Assembly (NCBI GenBank): GCA_033297075.1
Contig: MU858108.1
Coordinates: 1-64,000, forward strand
Direction: 5' to 3'
DNA length: 64,000 nucleotides
Origin: Rhypophila decipiens
Lineage: Eukaryota; Ascomycota; Sordariomycetes; Sordariales; Naviculisporaceae
Under the pieces are notes generated by a model. It ran no database searches and was not told where the DNA came from. It was given only the letters and a program-made list of their open reading frames with translations. Both the position numbers and the translations under genes were made by a program. The stretch's first letter is position 1. Every line of letters begins with the position of its first letter. Positions 33,952 through 45,084 of the stretch are shown piece after piece.

Positions 33952-34526
33952 ACAAAACCTCCCTAGAACACCCTCCCCACCCCCCCCCCCCCTCTTACTG
34001 GCCCGCACCGGGCCAGCTACCCGATGGATCGGAAAAAGGGTTTCCGAGCCGGCCACTCTGTTGGCCAGCGATGGGTCCGAGACGGCTCCAGTCGGTCGAG
34101 GGGCCAACGGCTGGTTGATGACGCTGTTGTTGACTGGTGGTGCCGTTGCCCAGGGGTTGAACACTCCTCTTTCCTTCCATTTCCAAGCAGCTCGATGCAG
34201 GGAGGGCTCGGCGAATTGGCGTTGAATCGGCTGTTTTGGCTATACCAGGGTTAGAAAAGCACTCCGATGGTATTGGTTTGGTGACGACGCAACTTGCCTT
34301 GGCGATTTTCGGGAGCTTGGTGGGACTGGCTCCTCTTTTGAGCTCCTGATCTTGTGATGCGAATGTCTTTCGTTTTTGACGAAGCTGACGGCTTTTGACG
34401 TGCTGAACAGGCCGTATGATGTATCCGTAGATCAGTCGATTTTGTGGCTCGTAGAAGAGGTTGTTGACGTAGGAAGGAAGAAATCATCTGGCCAGACTAC
34501 GGCAGGAAGGCGCCGGGCTCATAACT

Positions 34527-34660
34527 ATGACGCGAATTGAGGGTCAGAAAAAGAGGTTGAAAGAGGGTTGATTTCTGGGTACGTAAATAGGGGGTGGTTG
34601 CACCCTCTTATACCCGTCGGGGCACCCCAAAATGACACATTTTTCGGCGTCACAGTGACG
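34527..34660 (+). repeat. Dispersed repeat, copy B
   Basis: It starts atgacgcgaattgag, with the gaggttgaaagagggttgat block and the ggtggttgcaccctcttata block, closely matching copy A 1.1 kb upstream in direct orientation. Together A and B could be the two LTR-like ends of a short degenerate element, with the foldback repeat lying between them. Confidence 0.65.
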
Positions 34661-34867
34661 CACCCAGAACTCGCACTACCTACGCTTGGGCAACTCCTGG
34701 CCGGCACCGGCCGATATCCGCCATTGACCGAGTGCCTAACTTGGACAACTTCCACAAATGTTGATGTGACCCCAATATGGGTCTTTTGCCAACGTTGAAA
34801 GGAGTAACTTAGCCACTAGAATCGAAACCAGGGCGGGTGAGGTGGACAGTAGACAGGAAAGATACGC

Positions 34868-35519
34868 ACAGATACCAAAAGCTCCTCCTTGAAAGACCAG
34901 GTCACTCATGAAGAGAATCCGCCACTCCCATTTTCGGCGAATATCGCCTGTTGGGTCGTGGTGCATGCGGTCGAAGCCCTAAACTCGACCGACAAACTGA
35001 AGGCTAGTAGCTTGGGCTACTTGGTAATGCAACGCAGCAACGTAAGCCCCTTGGTCGGTGGCCGTGATGTCGATGACGAAATTTCGTATCTGGCGATAGA
35101 AATTGGCCTGGATCGAGACGGAAAGTGTCAGCCGTCATCTTCACTGCGCAAGTCAATGTTAACGGAAAACTAACTGTATTTATGAACCACTGTTTTGCGT
35201 TGCCATCGGAGCCGGTGCCGCCATTCTCGACATAGTGATCTGTCGAAATGACTCCAAGGCCAATGAATGACGCAGCCGCTTTGATGACCGGTCTGTTATT
35301 GGCCTGAATGGGTCAGTCTTGGTTTGATATTCGTGTCAGCGAGTTCAAACTACTTACATCACCAATGAATTGCGTGCCGTAGAATGTCTCTATCGTACTG
35401 CTAACGAGGTATGTGCCAGGGCGGAAGTAGATGATCGCCCCTTTAGTCGTCGAACTCTAGCATCCTGGACCACAAGCCTTCCCAGCTGCTACAGCCTTTT
35501 TAATAGCTGCAGTGTCATC
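34868..35519 (-). pseudogene. GH55 glucan 1,3-beta-glucosidase (pectate-lyase-3 fold) pseudogene fragment
   Basis: Minus-strand segments keep the N-terminal pattern of fungal GH55 exo-beta-1,3-glucanases. Exon-like 35519-35358 gives DDTAAIKKAV, then CGPGC, then IIYFRPGTYLVSSTI...FIGD, with an in-frame TAG at 35459-35457. Exon-like 35303-35175 gives NNRPVIKAAASFIGLGVIS and DGNAKQWFINT. Exon-like 35107 onward gives NFYRQIRNFVIDITATDQGAY and HYQVAQATSLQFV, then a stop, followed by frame jumps through IFAENGSGGF and MSDLVFQGGAFGI. Intron signals still sit in place between the pieces. The sequence ends near the dispersed repeat B, so most of the enzyme, including the second beta-helix, is missing. 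Two stops and two frame changes make it non-functional. Confidence 0.85.
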
Positions 35520-35863
35520 CTGCGGGTAAAAAGACTTATTGTTAGCAAAGCAAATAACTCATATCCTCTATAAAGGAAAAAGGACATAGTCGGGGCACTC
35601 ACAGTTTTGCCAACCGTTGGTTCGGATGTTGCAACCGTTGGTCTGTTGGTTGCTGCATCGCCCGGGAAAAGGCCGAGCGGATATGGGAAGCCTGCCATCT
35701 GATCTGGTGGCGCGTACACCCCGTGATCTCGCAAACTTGCATCACTCCTCGCGTTTCCATCTATTTTACATCCTGATCTGATGATTCTCACACATCCCCA
35801 ACCAGCCTGGTACCGGCTGGTTCGCAGTTGTCATTTGCATAGCGTGGAATTTCTAGCAGCAAG
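35520..35863. other. Intergenic next to the GH55 relic
   Basis: A minus-strand frame from about 35791 leads through a possible intron (GTGAGT at about 35608, acceptor CCCGCAG at 35520) into the GH55 relic, but its residues do not resemble a GH55 N-terminus. It also carries the promoter of the plus-strand membrane-protein gene. Confidence 0.35.
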
Positions 35864-36573
35864 ATGGCCACCAGTGGCTCTTTCATTCTTGCCATCGTCA
35901 GACTCGTCCTGCACGTAATGGCTGCCGTCGTTGCAGTTTTGACCCTGCCCTACCTAGCGTGGTCCGCTCGACACGGCGGCCGCCGACGCGTCGACAGTTG
36001 GATTGTCTTGTGTATTGCGGTAAGTCTATCAATGATGCACTCAACTCATATCATATGCTATTGCTGATTGATCCTCTCACGGCGCAGGCCGGCTGGAGCA
36101 TCGTTCTCAACCTCTATGAGGCCATCCGTCAGGGCCTCACTGGCATCGGCAGCCAAAATCCTCGTCTCCTACGGCCTTCACCAGGGCATTGTATCGGCGC
36201 GCACATGGTGACTCTCATTGTCCTCCTTGCCGGGCTCATTGCACTAGTTCTCAGCCAGTGGGGTCGTGAATCTCCTCTGCCGAGGCCGCCGACCGACGAG
36301 GATCAACTCGAAGAAGAGGACAACAAGCTGATGGTCATGACACTGATTGCCGGCTCGCTAGCCTGGCGAGTGTCCCCCATATATACATACAATACTGAGA
36401 ATGTTCGAGTACTAGGTAACTGATCGTGTGTTGCTAGCGGTCTTGAGTTACTATTCTCCATCTTCACCTGCATAGATTATCGCAGGATGCGACGCAAGAC
36501 GAAGCTTGAGAATACTTCTCGGCGGGCTGCGAATAGATCGCCATCGGCTGGGATCCGGCTCCGCTCACGATGA
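35864..36573 (+). CDS. Small fungal integral membrane protein, function unknown
   Basis: A three-exon model (35864-36019, 36088-36369, 36448-36573) encoding 187 aa. The first intron (GTAAGT...GCGCAG) is clear. The second (GTGTCC...CTTGAG) is inferred because it joins a fourth helix in frame: TLIAGSLAW to LLFSIFTCIDYRRMRRK. Hydrophobic segments are FILAIVRLVLHVMAAVVAVLTLPYLAW, WIVLCIAAGWSIVLNLY, MVTLIVLLAGLIALVLS and the last pair of helices. The C-terminus is basic. The topology resembles four-helix MARVEL-like fungal membrane proteins, but no motif confirms this. If the second intron is wrong, the protein ends at 36423. Confidence 0.6.
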
Positions 36574-36711
36574 ACGGTACTACTGGACAGGAAGCTTAGA
36601 ATCCGTATCATTTCCCGAGTACTGTAAGGTACCTATCAACTAACACACCAACCATACACATCCCAAGTCTTGTCACTGGCCCTCGGATTCTCGGCAATTA
36701 ATTACCACCAC

Positions 36712-36881
36712 GCCCTTGAAAATCCTCACGACGTCATATTTGCTTTTGGTTGCCTGGGGGAGGGAGAAGAAGGATTTCATTGATGCGAGGAAGTCGTCTT
36801 GGGTTTGGGGGGATATGCTTGACTGGGCTGGGGAGGACGAGTGGGTTAGGAGGAAGAAGCCCCATGTTTAGGCTGCGCTGT
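36712..36881 (+). pseudogene. Orphan C-terminal coding fragment
   Basis: An open frame gives a coherent protein-like end: PLKILTTSYLLLVAWGREKK followed by DFIDARKSSWVWGDMLDW, then a Glu/Asp/Arg/Lys-rich end at a TAG. The Trp-rich composition and charge pattern look like a real protein C-terminus, but no start, upstream exon or family was identified. It is probably a gene relic. Confidence 0.35.
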
Positions 36882-38321
36882 GGACTTGTTGGATTAGGGG
36901 GGCTAGAGCCGTGGAGGATTGACTGGTTTCTTTGGTGAGGAAGCTGAGGTAGGGGGATATGTCGATTATTGGGATTTGCTCCTCTGGGTTGGTTTTGCTG
37001 GTGGCCATTGTGAGATATGTCAGAGAGGCAGTTGGTGGTGGCGGTGGTTGATTATCGCTTGTTTACTTGGGCCTCGCGGACCGGTCGTCAGCTGAGATGG
37101 TATGGCTCGGTGGGATAATCTTAATCACATGATGCTCTATTAGCTGGAAGTCAAAGATTAGATGGAAAGTCGGAATTGGTTCCCGGAGATATCTTGGGGC
37201 AAATTTATAGTAGTCAGAATTTTGCATTTTACCTCGGATCTAGAATCTGACCTAAAGCCGGTGTGGCGCGCTCCATGTGTCATGTCGCCGGATGGTGGAG
37301 AACAATGAACGCACGTCTGATGGATCATGGACTTGATTCACTTGAAACGTGAATAAGTACACTACACTCTTACTTTGATTGTTAGCGTGTTCAGAGCGGG
37401 GAAGAGTGTAAAACATCACTAAAATCTATCCAAAAAGACAGTTAAAAAGCGAAAAATTTATGCATTTTGTTAAACTCTACAAGAAACGTAGTGTTTGACC
37501 CTTTTCAGCGAAAAGATTAACGGGTTGGCTGCAAAGTTGTGCGAGTTTGAGGGAAGTGTCCCACGCTAACAATCAAATCAGGGGGTTAGTGTACATACTC
37601 ATCATGGCTTTTATCTCTTTATTTGTCCCGTTAACCCAATCAATGTAGGTTGTCACCAACAGGACCCGACTAAGCCAATGATGAGGCTCAGTGGCCCCCT
37701 CTTTGGACTGTTTAGGCAATCATAAGCGGTTTGCTATGCAATGTATCATGGGCAGCCACCTTCTTGTTTCTTGCTCCTGATTGTATAAGACTCACCTTCA
37801 ATCCTTCTCTCCCTGTTTCTGATGTCGGAACAAACCATTGCCTATTTGGTCGAATGTAGGCCATGGTTGCATTCTGATGAGATGCACTGTTATCAGAGGG
37901 TGTCTATCGATCTGTTGACAGTTGTGTCGTGTTTAAGTCGGGGGAAAAGACCTGATATCAAAGTTGTCCCTCAAGTATCCATAATGATGATTATAGCTTT
38001 GTAACGAGAGAGCATCATGAATAGCAGGCTGGTCGACACTTTTAGTTCCCATATTGTAATGTTATAGAGGAGTTATACACAAGACATACTGATATTAATG
38101 ATATTGATACCTACATACTGTCGCCAGCTCGCTTGATACTGCTTTCATTCTGATTGGTAATTACGTTGTAAGCGATTGCCCTCTTTCCCACGAAATTACG
38201 GCTCTTCTCGTCACGGAACGTTCCGAAGTTCACCCATCATCTGCTTCAAAGCGGCACAGCTGCCTAAAAGAGGAAAGCGCAGTCTACATCAGCTTTGTGT
38301 AACATTGAGCCAACGTCAAGC
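36882..38321. other. Intergenic, contains one TIR element
   Basis: About 1.4 kb upstream of the Zn2Cys6 gene, AT-rich in part. The 238-base element at 37357-37594 lies within it. No gene was recognised; the last 150 bases are the likely 5' UTR and promoter of the transcription factor. Confidence 0.45.
37357..37594. mobile_element. MITE-like element with 33-bp terminal inverted repeats
   Basis: The ends 37357-37389 and 37562-37594 are reverse complements at 27 of 33 positions, including an identical inner block tttgattgttagcgtg and an outer gtacacta. The internal 170 bases are AT-rich and non-coding. The size and structure fit a non-autonomous DNA transposon. No clear target-site duplication is visible. 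Confidence 0.65.
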
Positions 38322-40657
38322 ATGACAGCTCCTTGGCTTTTGCACCAAAACCCTCCCAAACCCTCCATGCCAGTCACCATGTCGTCTGCCGAGACCCAAA
38401 ATACCATAACTCGAGGCCATGCATGTATAACATGCTCTCAGCGGAAAGTCAAGTGCGACGGCCAACGTCCTTGTAGCTCCTGCGTTCGCAGCGGGCGTGC
38501 TTCAGACTGTCACTCTGCTTCAACAGCTACCAGTCTTGCCGCAAGAATCAGAGATGCCAGGGTCAAGGAACTCGTCCTCATTCGCCGTCTACGGCACTAT
38601 GAGAGTCTCCTGACCGCCCATGGTATCTCTTTCTCTAACTCCGAGCCATCCGCTATCGTCGGGCAGGGAGACGGCCCGCAAGACGGTTGTTTTTCACCGA
38701 TCCAGCGTATCAAGCCCGATTCACCTCCTTCAGCCGATGAAGGGCATGTTATAAGACACAGGGGTCACCCTAGATTCGTGGACAAGTGATTATCCCGTCT
38801 CTTATTGACTGGACTTTCTTTTTCGGTTTGGCTGATTATTCGAATCCTCCAGCATTATATGGAATTCGTTAAGGGACGAGGTGAGCATGCCATAGGAACC
38901 ATTCGATTCCACAAACGAGTTCGCTTTGCAGTGCTGACCAAGATGCTCATTAGCTTCCAGAAGACGACTATTATTCAGTGCTTGATGGCGAAGATGAGGA
39001 GACTCTCGCCGGGGACGAACAAGGGTCCCTAACTCCGGAATCACTTTTGTTCTCTCGGGCCACTCCTCCCGGCACCAGTGCAGACGAAACGGTCCCATCT
39101 ATTCCGCAGATACTGAAGCTCTGGCAGATATTCCTCGACAACTTCAACCCGCTTGTAAAACTGTTTCACGCCCCCACGGTGCAGCTTATTGTTCACCAGG
39201 CTGTCGTTGACAGTGGATCGCTAGGAAGGAGCCAGAAAGCCCTGCTCCGCGCCATCTTCCAATGCGCCGCCGTGACCCTGACCGACGACGAGTGCATAGC
39301 TCAGCTGAACGAGTCTAGGGAGGTTATTCTGAGTCGCTATTCCGCCGCGACGAAACTAGCACTCGTTCGTGCAGACTTTCTCAAGTCAACAGATCGCACC
39401 ACCCTTCAAGCGTTGACTTTATATCTTGTAAGTAGCAATCGCCCATCTGATTCATGTCAGTGAACAGCCGTTAACGTTTGACCTCAACAGCTCGCAATTC
39501 GTGACATGACGGATGAACAGTCGCTATGGATCCTCACTGGGACAGCGAGACGGCTCGCCCAAGCCATGGGTCTTCATCGCGAACAGAGCCTAAAGAAGTG
39601 CTCCCACTTCGAAGCCGAGCTACGCAGACGTTTGTGGTGGCAAATCGTCGTCTCAGACCATCAAGCCGGGAGGATGATTGGGGTGTCATCACGCGACGTT
39701 CCGGGTCCATATACAACCGACACCAAGCGTCCGGTCAACATAAATGACAGCGATCTCTACCAGGAAATGAAGGAGCCGCCGACCAGCCGTAATTACCCCA
39801 CGGAAATGGTTTTCTGCGCGGTCCGCTATGAGATCGGCCAGTGTATGAGCCAACTGAGTCTGGGCCCATCAGATCACACGCTTGCACGCAAACTGGAGCT
39901 CATCAACGAGTGCGAGAAGAAGATAGTGGCCACATTATCGCAGTGCGACCTTTCCATCCCTCTACACCTCTTGACCACCTTGATGGGGCGGTCTGCGATC
40001 GGCCAGTTCCGATTCAACACGCTCCTCTCGGGCGCACGGAATTCCAACGACAACTCGCCCGAGACTGCAGCCAGACTCTTTGGACTGGCGCTTGAGGTTC
40101 TAGACGAGATGTGCCTAGCGCTTTCTAGTCCAAGTCTAAAGAGGTTCCACTGGCATATGCGAGGAGTGCACCCATTCCAGTTCCTCATCCTTGTATTGAA
40201 ACATCTGCTTGCTCATCCCGGCGGCGATGAAGTTCCGCGAGCTTGGGCAACGCTCAATCGAATGTTTGAGCACCGCCCCGATCTCGTCAATGACGTCAAA
40301 ACCCCCCTGTCTTTTGCATCGGGCAGTCTGGTGCTCAAGGCTTGGAACAAATGTTGCCAGGACGCCGCTCGACATGTGTTGGTCAAGAGCCAAGTCATCA
40401 TAGAATTGGAAAAGCAGCGAGCCCCTGTGAGCTCTCGGACACCCGGGCCGGAATTTGATGCAGCCGGTGTGCTGTCAAGTGATTCGTTCACGAACCTGGG
40501 TCTGTGGGCGCCTTCACAACAAGGCCTCATGGACGCGGCATTCTCAGGCACCAGCGACCAAGACTTTTCCCATCTCTTGAGTGGTAATTCGGTGGGCCCT
40601 TGGGATCTCCAGTCTGACACACAGTTGGAGGGCTTGCTATGGCCGCAGCAGCAGTAG
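38322..40657 (+). CDS. Zn2Cys6 fungal transcription factor with fungal_trans domain
   Basis: A four-exon gene (38322-38785, 38853-38880, 38954-39427, 39491-40657) encoding 710 aa. The binuclear zinc cluster spans Cys35-Cys63 with spacing C-x2-C-x6-C-x5-C-x2-C-x8-C (CITCSQRKVKCDGQRPCSSC is part). A short coiled-coil-like linker (ARIRDARVKELVLIRRLRHY) follows. A 28-base micro-exon restores VDNIIWNSLRDE, a segment conserved in this class before the acidic DGEDEE stretch. The middle homology domain includes LARRLAQAMGLHREQ-like TARRLAQAMGLHREQS and FEAELRRRLWWQIVVSDHQAG. The C-terminus is Gln/Ser-rich, as in activation domains. It is a nuclear activator or repressor; targets are unknown. An AA9 LPMO gene starts 700 bases downstream on the same strand, so control of lignocellulose genes is possible but unproven. 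Confidence 0.88.
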
Positions 40658-41358
40658 CAGAACACCACTGACGAGTGTGCCCGTCTAGTGTGTACGGAGA
40701 CCTCTCCTCCGTTGCCCACCACAGAGTGCGCCAAGCTCCCGATCCTTGATGACTTTTATCACCTTTGAATGAGAGTGCCAACTGCCAACAATCTCTTTGG
40801 CATGGGGGCCTTTGTCTTGGAATCCCAGCACGCTCCTCCATGCTCCGATCTCCAGCCCTGGTCATGATGCCGATTGGATACGACCACGACTAAATGCCTC
40901 GCATCTTGCACCCCTGAGCACAGATAGCAAACAATTTGGGCTTTGGTGCACGCAAAAGACTAGTCTCGACTCTCTCGATTCCATGTCGTCGATCGTCATC
41001 AGCGTCCTCGGATCTTGGCAACCCCGACCTTGCTCCTCTCAGTAACTCCGCAAGTATAACGTCCGCCTTGGGGTAGCACTGCTAATGTATCACCGTCGCA
41101 TTGGGCCCCGGATTCCACGAATGACTATTCGCCTCTGCCTTGTCGCTAGCATAGCAGCAAGCCACGCAATCCGGGATCAAGATGCTTTGCGGGTTATGCC
41201 TCTTGATAATACCGACGATGGAACACAGTAGAATACATGTCAATTAATATAAATATGTACCCCAGGTTTCGCTTGTCAGTCATGCTCATGTCAATCTCGA
41301 GCAAGCGGTTCACCATCAGCCAGCCTCTTGCAATCAACCAGGTTCAGATCAGCACAAG
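40658..41358. other. Intergenic, promoter of the AA9 gene
   Basis: 700 bases between the transcription-factor stop and the AA9 start. Several ctgggg/ttgggg-like hexamers occur that could be carbon-catabolite (CreA-type) sites, but these are too short to be decisive. The TATA box is listed separately. Confidence 0.4.
41248..41255 (+). promoter_or_regulatory. TATA box of the AA9 gene
   Basis: tataaata, 104 bases upstream of the AA9 start codon, as expected for a strongly inducible secreted-enzyme gene. Confidence 0.6.
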
Positions 41359-42271
41359 ATGCATTCCAACTCTCTCCTCCTCGCCGCCGCGACTTCGGTC
41401 TCGTTTCTCGCCGACCTGGCTTCGGCCCATGGCTTCGTCACGGGCGTCAGGGTCAACGAAGGCACGTGGTTCCCCGGCGCCGACCCCGTGTGGTACTACT
41501 ACCCGCAGGGAGCCCCAGCCACCACAGGATGGAACTCATTGAACCAGGACCTCGGCTTTGTGTCTCCTTCCGACTTTGGCTCCAACAACATTGCCTGCCA
41601 CAAGAGCGCCACCCCCGGCAAGCTCTACATCAACGCCAACGCCGGCGACAGCCTGACCATCTACTGGAACACCTGGCCCGGCGACTCGCACAAGGGGCCC
41701 GTCATCAACTACCTTGCGCAATGCAATGGTGAGCCACTCAATCACCACGTCGTCAAGTTGCATAGCTGACCAATTTTTTAACAGGTGAATGCACCAACGC
41801 CAACGCCGGATCTCTCTCCTTCACCAAGTTCGACGCGCAGGGCTACTCCTCGGGCACGTGGGCAACCGACAGGATCACGGCCCCCAACAACTTCACCACC
41901 ACGGTGCGCATCCCGCCCAGACTCAGACCAGGCAACTATGTCCTCCGCCACGAGATTATCGCTCTGCATGGAGCTGGTACGTAAATCTTTCTTACCCGCC
42001 TCCTCTATCCGGTTCCCCTTTGCATGCAACTTCTATAAACCACGATACTAACCAACCTACGTGCAATCCACCAGGAAGCGACAACGGAGCCCAAAACTAC
42101 CCCCAGTGCCTCAACGTCAAGATCGGCGGCGGCGGAAGCGTCAGCCTCCCCGGCGGAACCCCGGGCAACAGGTTGTACACCCGCTCCGACCCCGGCATCC
42201 GATTCAACTTGTACACCAACAACATCAACTATCCCATCCCTGGGCCTGCGCTCTGGACTGGGGCTAATTAG
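41359..42271 (+). CDS. AA9 lytic polysaccharide monooxygenase
   Basis: A three-exon gene (41359-41728, 41785-41976, 42075-42271; introns GTGAGC...AACAG and GTACGT...CACCAG) encoding 252 aa. A 23-residue signal peptide ends ADLASA, exposing His24 (HGFVTG) as the N-terminal ligand of the copper histidine brace. The second brace His is His111 in GDSHKGP. His178 in LRHEIIALH, and Gln194 with the axial Tyr196 in AQNYPQC, are also present, so the active site looks complete. Cys residues for the usual disulfides are in place. There is no CBM1 or linker. Family members oxidatively cleave cellulose or related glucans outside the cell, needing an electron donor and O2/H2O2. The regioselectivity cannot be read from sequence alone. 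A Zn2Cys6 factor lies upstream. Confidence 0.95.
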
Positions 42272-42489
42272 GTTGGTTGACTATGTATGGTCTGGGGGTT
42301 GAGGCTATTGTGGAACTTTGAAAGTGAGGTTGCCTGATCTTTTGCGAGAAATATCTGGACCAGTAGGATCATTTGATACATGGCTGTCTTTTTGGCTTGG
42401 TCATAGGACTAGTACTGATCCTAGCGTTGTGGAACTGTAGATAGCCTTGCAGAATCTCGAAAATGAATAGTCTTCTAATAGCAGTCATC

Positions 42490-42870
42490 AGAAAACCTGG
42501 GAAAACCATAGACCAACAAAAGGAACAAGGCCCCAAGGGGCATACAGACCGATCGCCCTTCTAAACGTAGTAGGGAAGATAATGGAGATGGTGATCGCCG
42601 ACCGCCTCAGTCGCGCAGCCAAGAAATCACCACCTTCTCCCCGACCTATATATGGGTTGTAGGAGACAAGGATCAATAGAGGTCGTCGTCAGGATCATAA
42701 CTGACAGCGTTCCGCACACTGCATGGCCGCAACGTAGAGCATGTCCGTCGGTTCCGCAACTCGACCTCAAAGGGGGCCTTTGACAGAGTAGATTGGACAT
42801 TGGTTACTCCACTCTCTTAGAGAGATGGGGTCTTCAATCGTTTCTTCATTTAATGAGAGAATATGATTTA
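42490..42870 (+). mobile_element. Decayed LINE (Tad/I-type) reverse-transcriptase fragment
   Basis: Three reading frames carry consecutive pieces of a non-LTR retrotransposon reverse transcriptase. PIALLNVVGKIMEMVIADRL starts at 42549. MGCRRQGSIEVVVRIITDSV starts at 42652. KGAFDRVDW (catalytic motif A region, AFD at 42776-42784) follows, trailed by LREMGSSIVSSF-like residues. The order and spacing match the finger/palm region of Tad-type elements. Frame changes and stops show it is dead. No endonuclease or RNase H part was found. Confidence 0.8.
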
Positions 42871-45084
42871 ATGCGAGACTACCTTGTAGTACAATAGAGC
42901 CAGACTTGGCCTAACCGGGGATATATCCAATGTACTTGTTCAATTGTTTTGCTGGAATGAGATAACCAGTATCATCTCAAGACAGGTCAGACACCATCTT
43001 GATCATCAGCAGCAGCCGCAGCAATCGTCGGCATCGTTCCGGGCATGATACCCTGCAACGTACCCATCCTCTGCCCCGACATTGTACCCAGTCACTGCCC
43101 CGGCATTGTACCCATTCACTGCCCCGTTCCTGTACGCTTGTTGACGACGCTGTTCGGCGTATTCCATCTGGGGGTTTGGGGCATATGCCCTCTGGGTCTG
43201 ACCAGACCCTTTGGGTCTGGATCTCCCTTTCCGGTGGCCGCGGTAAGCTTTTGGTGGGTAACTGAAGAAAGAAGTCTTAGAATCAAGACGGTGATATATT
43301 ATAGAGGTTGAGTGGAATGATCTACCTTAGCTCACCGTTGGCAGGCATGCTGTAAGTATAGTTGGTTTGGATTGTAATCTTAATTAGTTCTGGATTTTCT
43401 GACCAACTTTGTGTGGGACAGTGTGGGAGAAAGGTCGTAAAAAGGGTGGGATCTCGAGATGTTCAGTCACCCGGGGAACGGGGCGCGTCTTCTCTAAATA
43501 TAGTGTGAGATGAAGCCGCCAGAGCCCAACCCGTGCCCAGGGGGGAGCACCTGCTGTTCCGTGTTACGCACCATAGATAAAGGACTGGCCTACTATTTGT
43601 CGGGGCTGCATATGTCGGGAAGCCCTTTTGGGCTATGAGGGCGAGTTTGGCTGGGACTCGGATATTCTGTGGTTCTAGATCCTAGGTACCTTATCTAGGC
43701 CGGGTGACTCCTAAAAATATTGGTTTACGGTGCGTTAAGCGTCCTATGCCGCGGCAGCCTGCTTCTGCTGTATGCAGTCTCTTCTATCTCGACCGAAAGT
43801 CAACCCCCTGTCATACACCCCCCTGCGAAGTGCAAACCCCCGGTAAATGCAACTTTTTCAGTAGTTGGAATTGTCAGTTTGTATGAGGAGAACCTACTAG
43901 TAAGTACAACTCCCCTCTAAATGCAAAATGTTTTGCCATAATCGGTGCTCTGAATTGGTTGTATTTACAGGGGGATTGACTGTATTGATAATCTGAGGTT
44001 AAAACAACCCGTGTATCTGACATACTAATTCCGTCTTTCTCGGTGTATTACAAACGCTACCTTGGAAGCGAATATAACTATCTCCTTGTTGGTTGCAATT
44101 TAATGTAAAGACGTCTGAATTGTGAAGTCAAGGACCCAGATCACGTTGCACGAGGCCTACTGCTGCGGCAGGCTGTTATGCGTTGTGATCAGGTCTGTTG
44201 TTCTTCCTTTTTCTATCTCGGTTCTCTGGCCTCGCCAGAGAGCCTCTTATAGTTGTGAATGGTGGCAAGCCATTACGCGTCAGTTTACGCGGCTGTGGCA
44301 ACTTATTACAAATACATGGTTCTGGCCACTGCCAGAACCTTCGCTTACAGCGTTTGTTCCAACACTCCTCGATTAAGACGGTATTATGAATCCACTCTAG
44401 GACAGTAGCTAAGACCCCTAGACTGGAAGTTTACCCTATACCTTCTTGTCGTTCTAAGCACTGGGTGTCTAAGTTTTTAGCTGTAAAATACTGAAATTTC
44501 AGGCTAGTTACTTAGAAAAGTAGGGGGGCGTATGCCTTGAGTAATTAGGGTGTATGCCCCGATTATATTCTCTTAAGAATATAATCTTGTCTATAAATAT
44601 GTAATTTAGTTACGAGTCGGAGGTAATATTACAGGTTATAGGTTTAACCATAACACGTGTTGGATAATAGGTATGACTAGGCAGGGAGAAAGGGTATTAA
44701 GGTGTGTTAGAATGTTTTCTTAGATGGAACTCGCTGGAAAACACCAGAATCTACGATTCGTCATCCTCACCACGAGAATCTGTCATAGAGATTGCCACAT
44801 ATAGACGTATAATAAGGAAGCATTCTGGCTCTACCAGAATAAAAGAGAGGAGAATAAACTCAAGTTGAAACCGAAGTGCTGAATCTAACAGCATGTACCC
44901 AACACCTGTGAGTGTAAGGCCGATTTGTTCTGTCCCTGCTACTGTCCCGGCTTTAACACAACCAGTCACAGGCCCTCCATCGTGGTCCTTTCACGGTGAA
45001 CTCGAAAGAACTGACAATTCCAACAATTGGGTTTAAATGTCGTTTCGGGAGGAGATAAGCGCAATTCACACATGAAATTCGAAA
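42871..45084. other. Gene-free, partly AT-rich region with repeat debris
   Basis: About 2.2 kb without a recognisable gene. It holds a 24-bp tandem repeat (43056-43128), a possible small TIR element (43799-43984) and a palindrome (44561-44586). GC falls markedly around 44400-44720, which would fit repeat-induced point mutation of old transposons. Confidence 0.5.
43056..43128 (+). repeat. 24-bp tandem repeat, three imperfect units
   Basis: Units start caacgtacccatcctctgcc (43056), cattgtacccagtcactgcc (43080) and cattgtacccattcactgcc (43104). The 24-base period would encode an eight-residue repeat if translated, but there is no supported gene. Confidence 0.55.
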
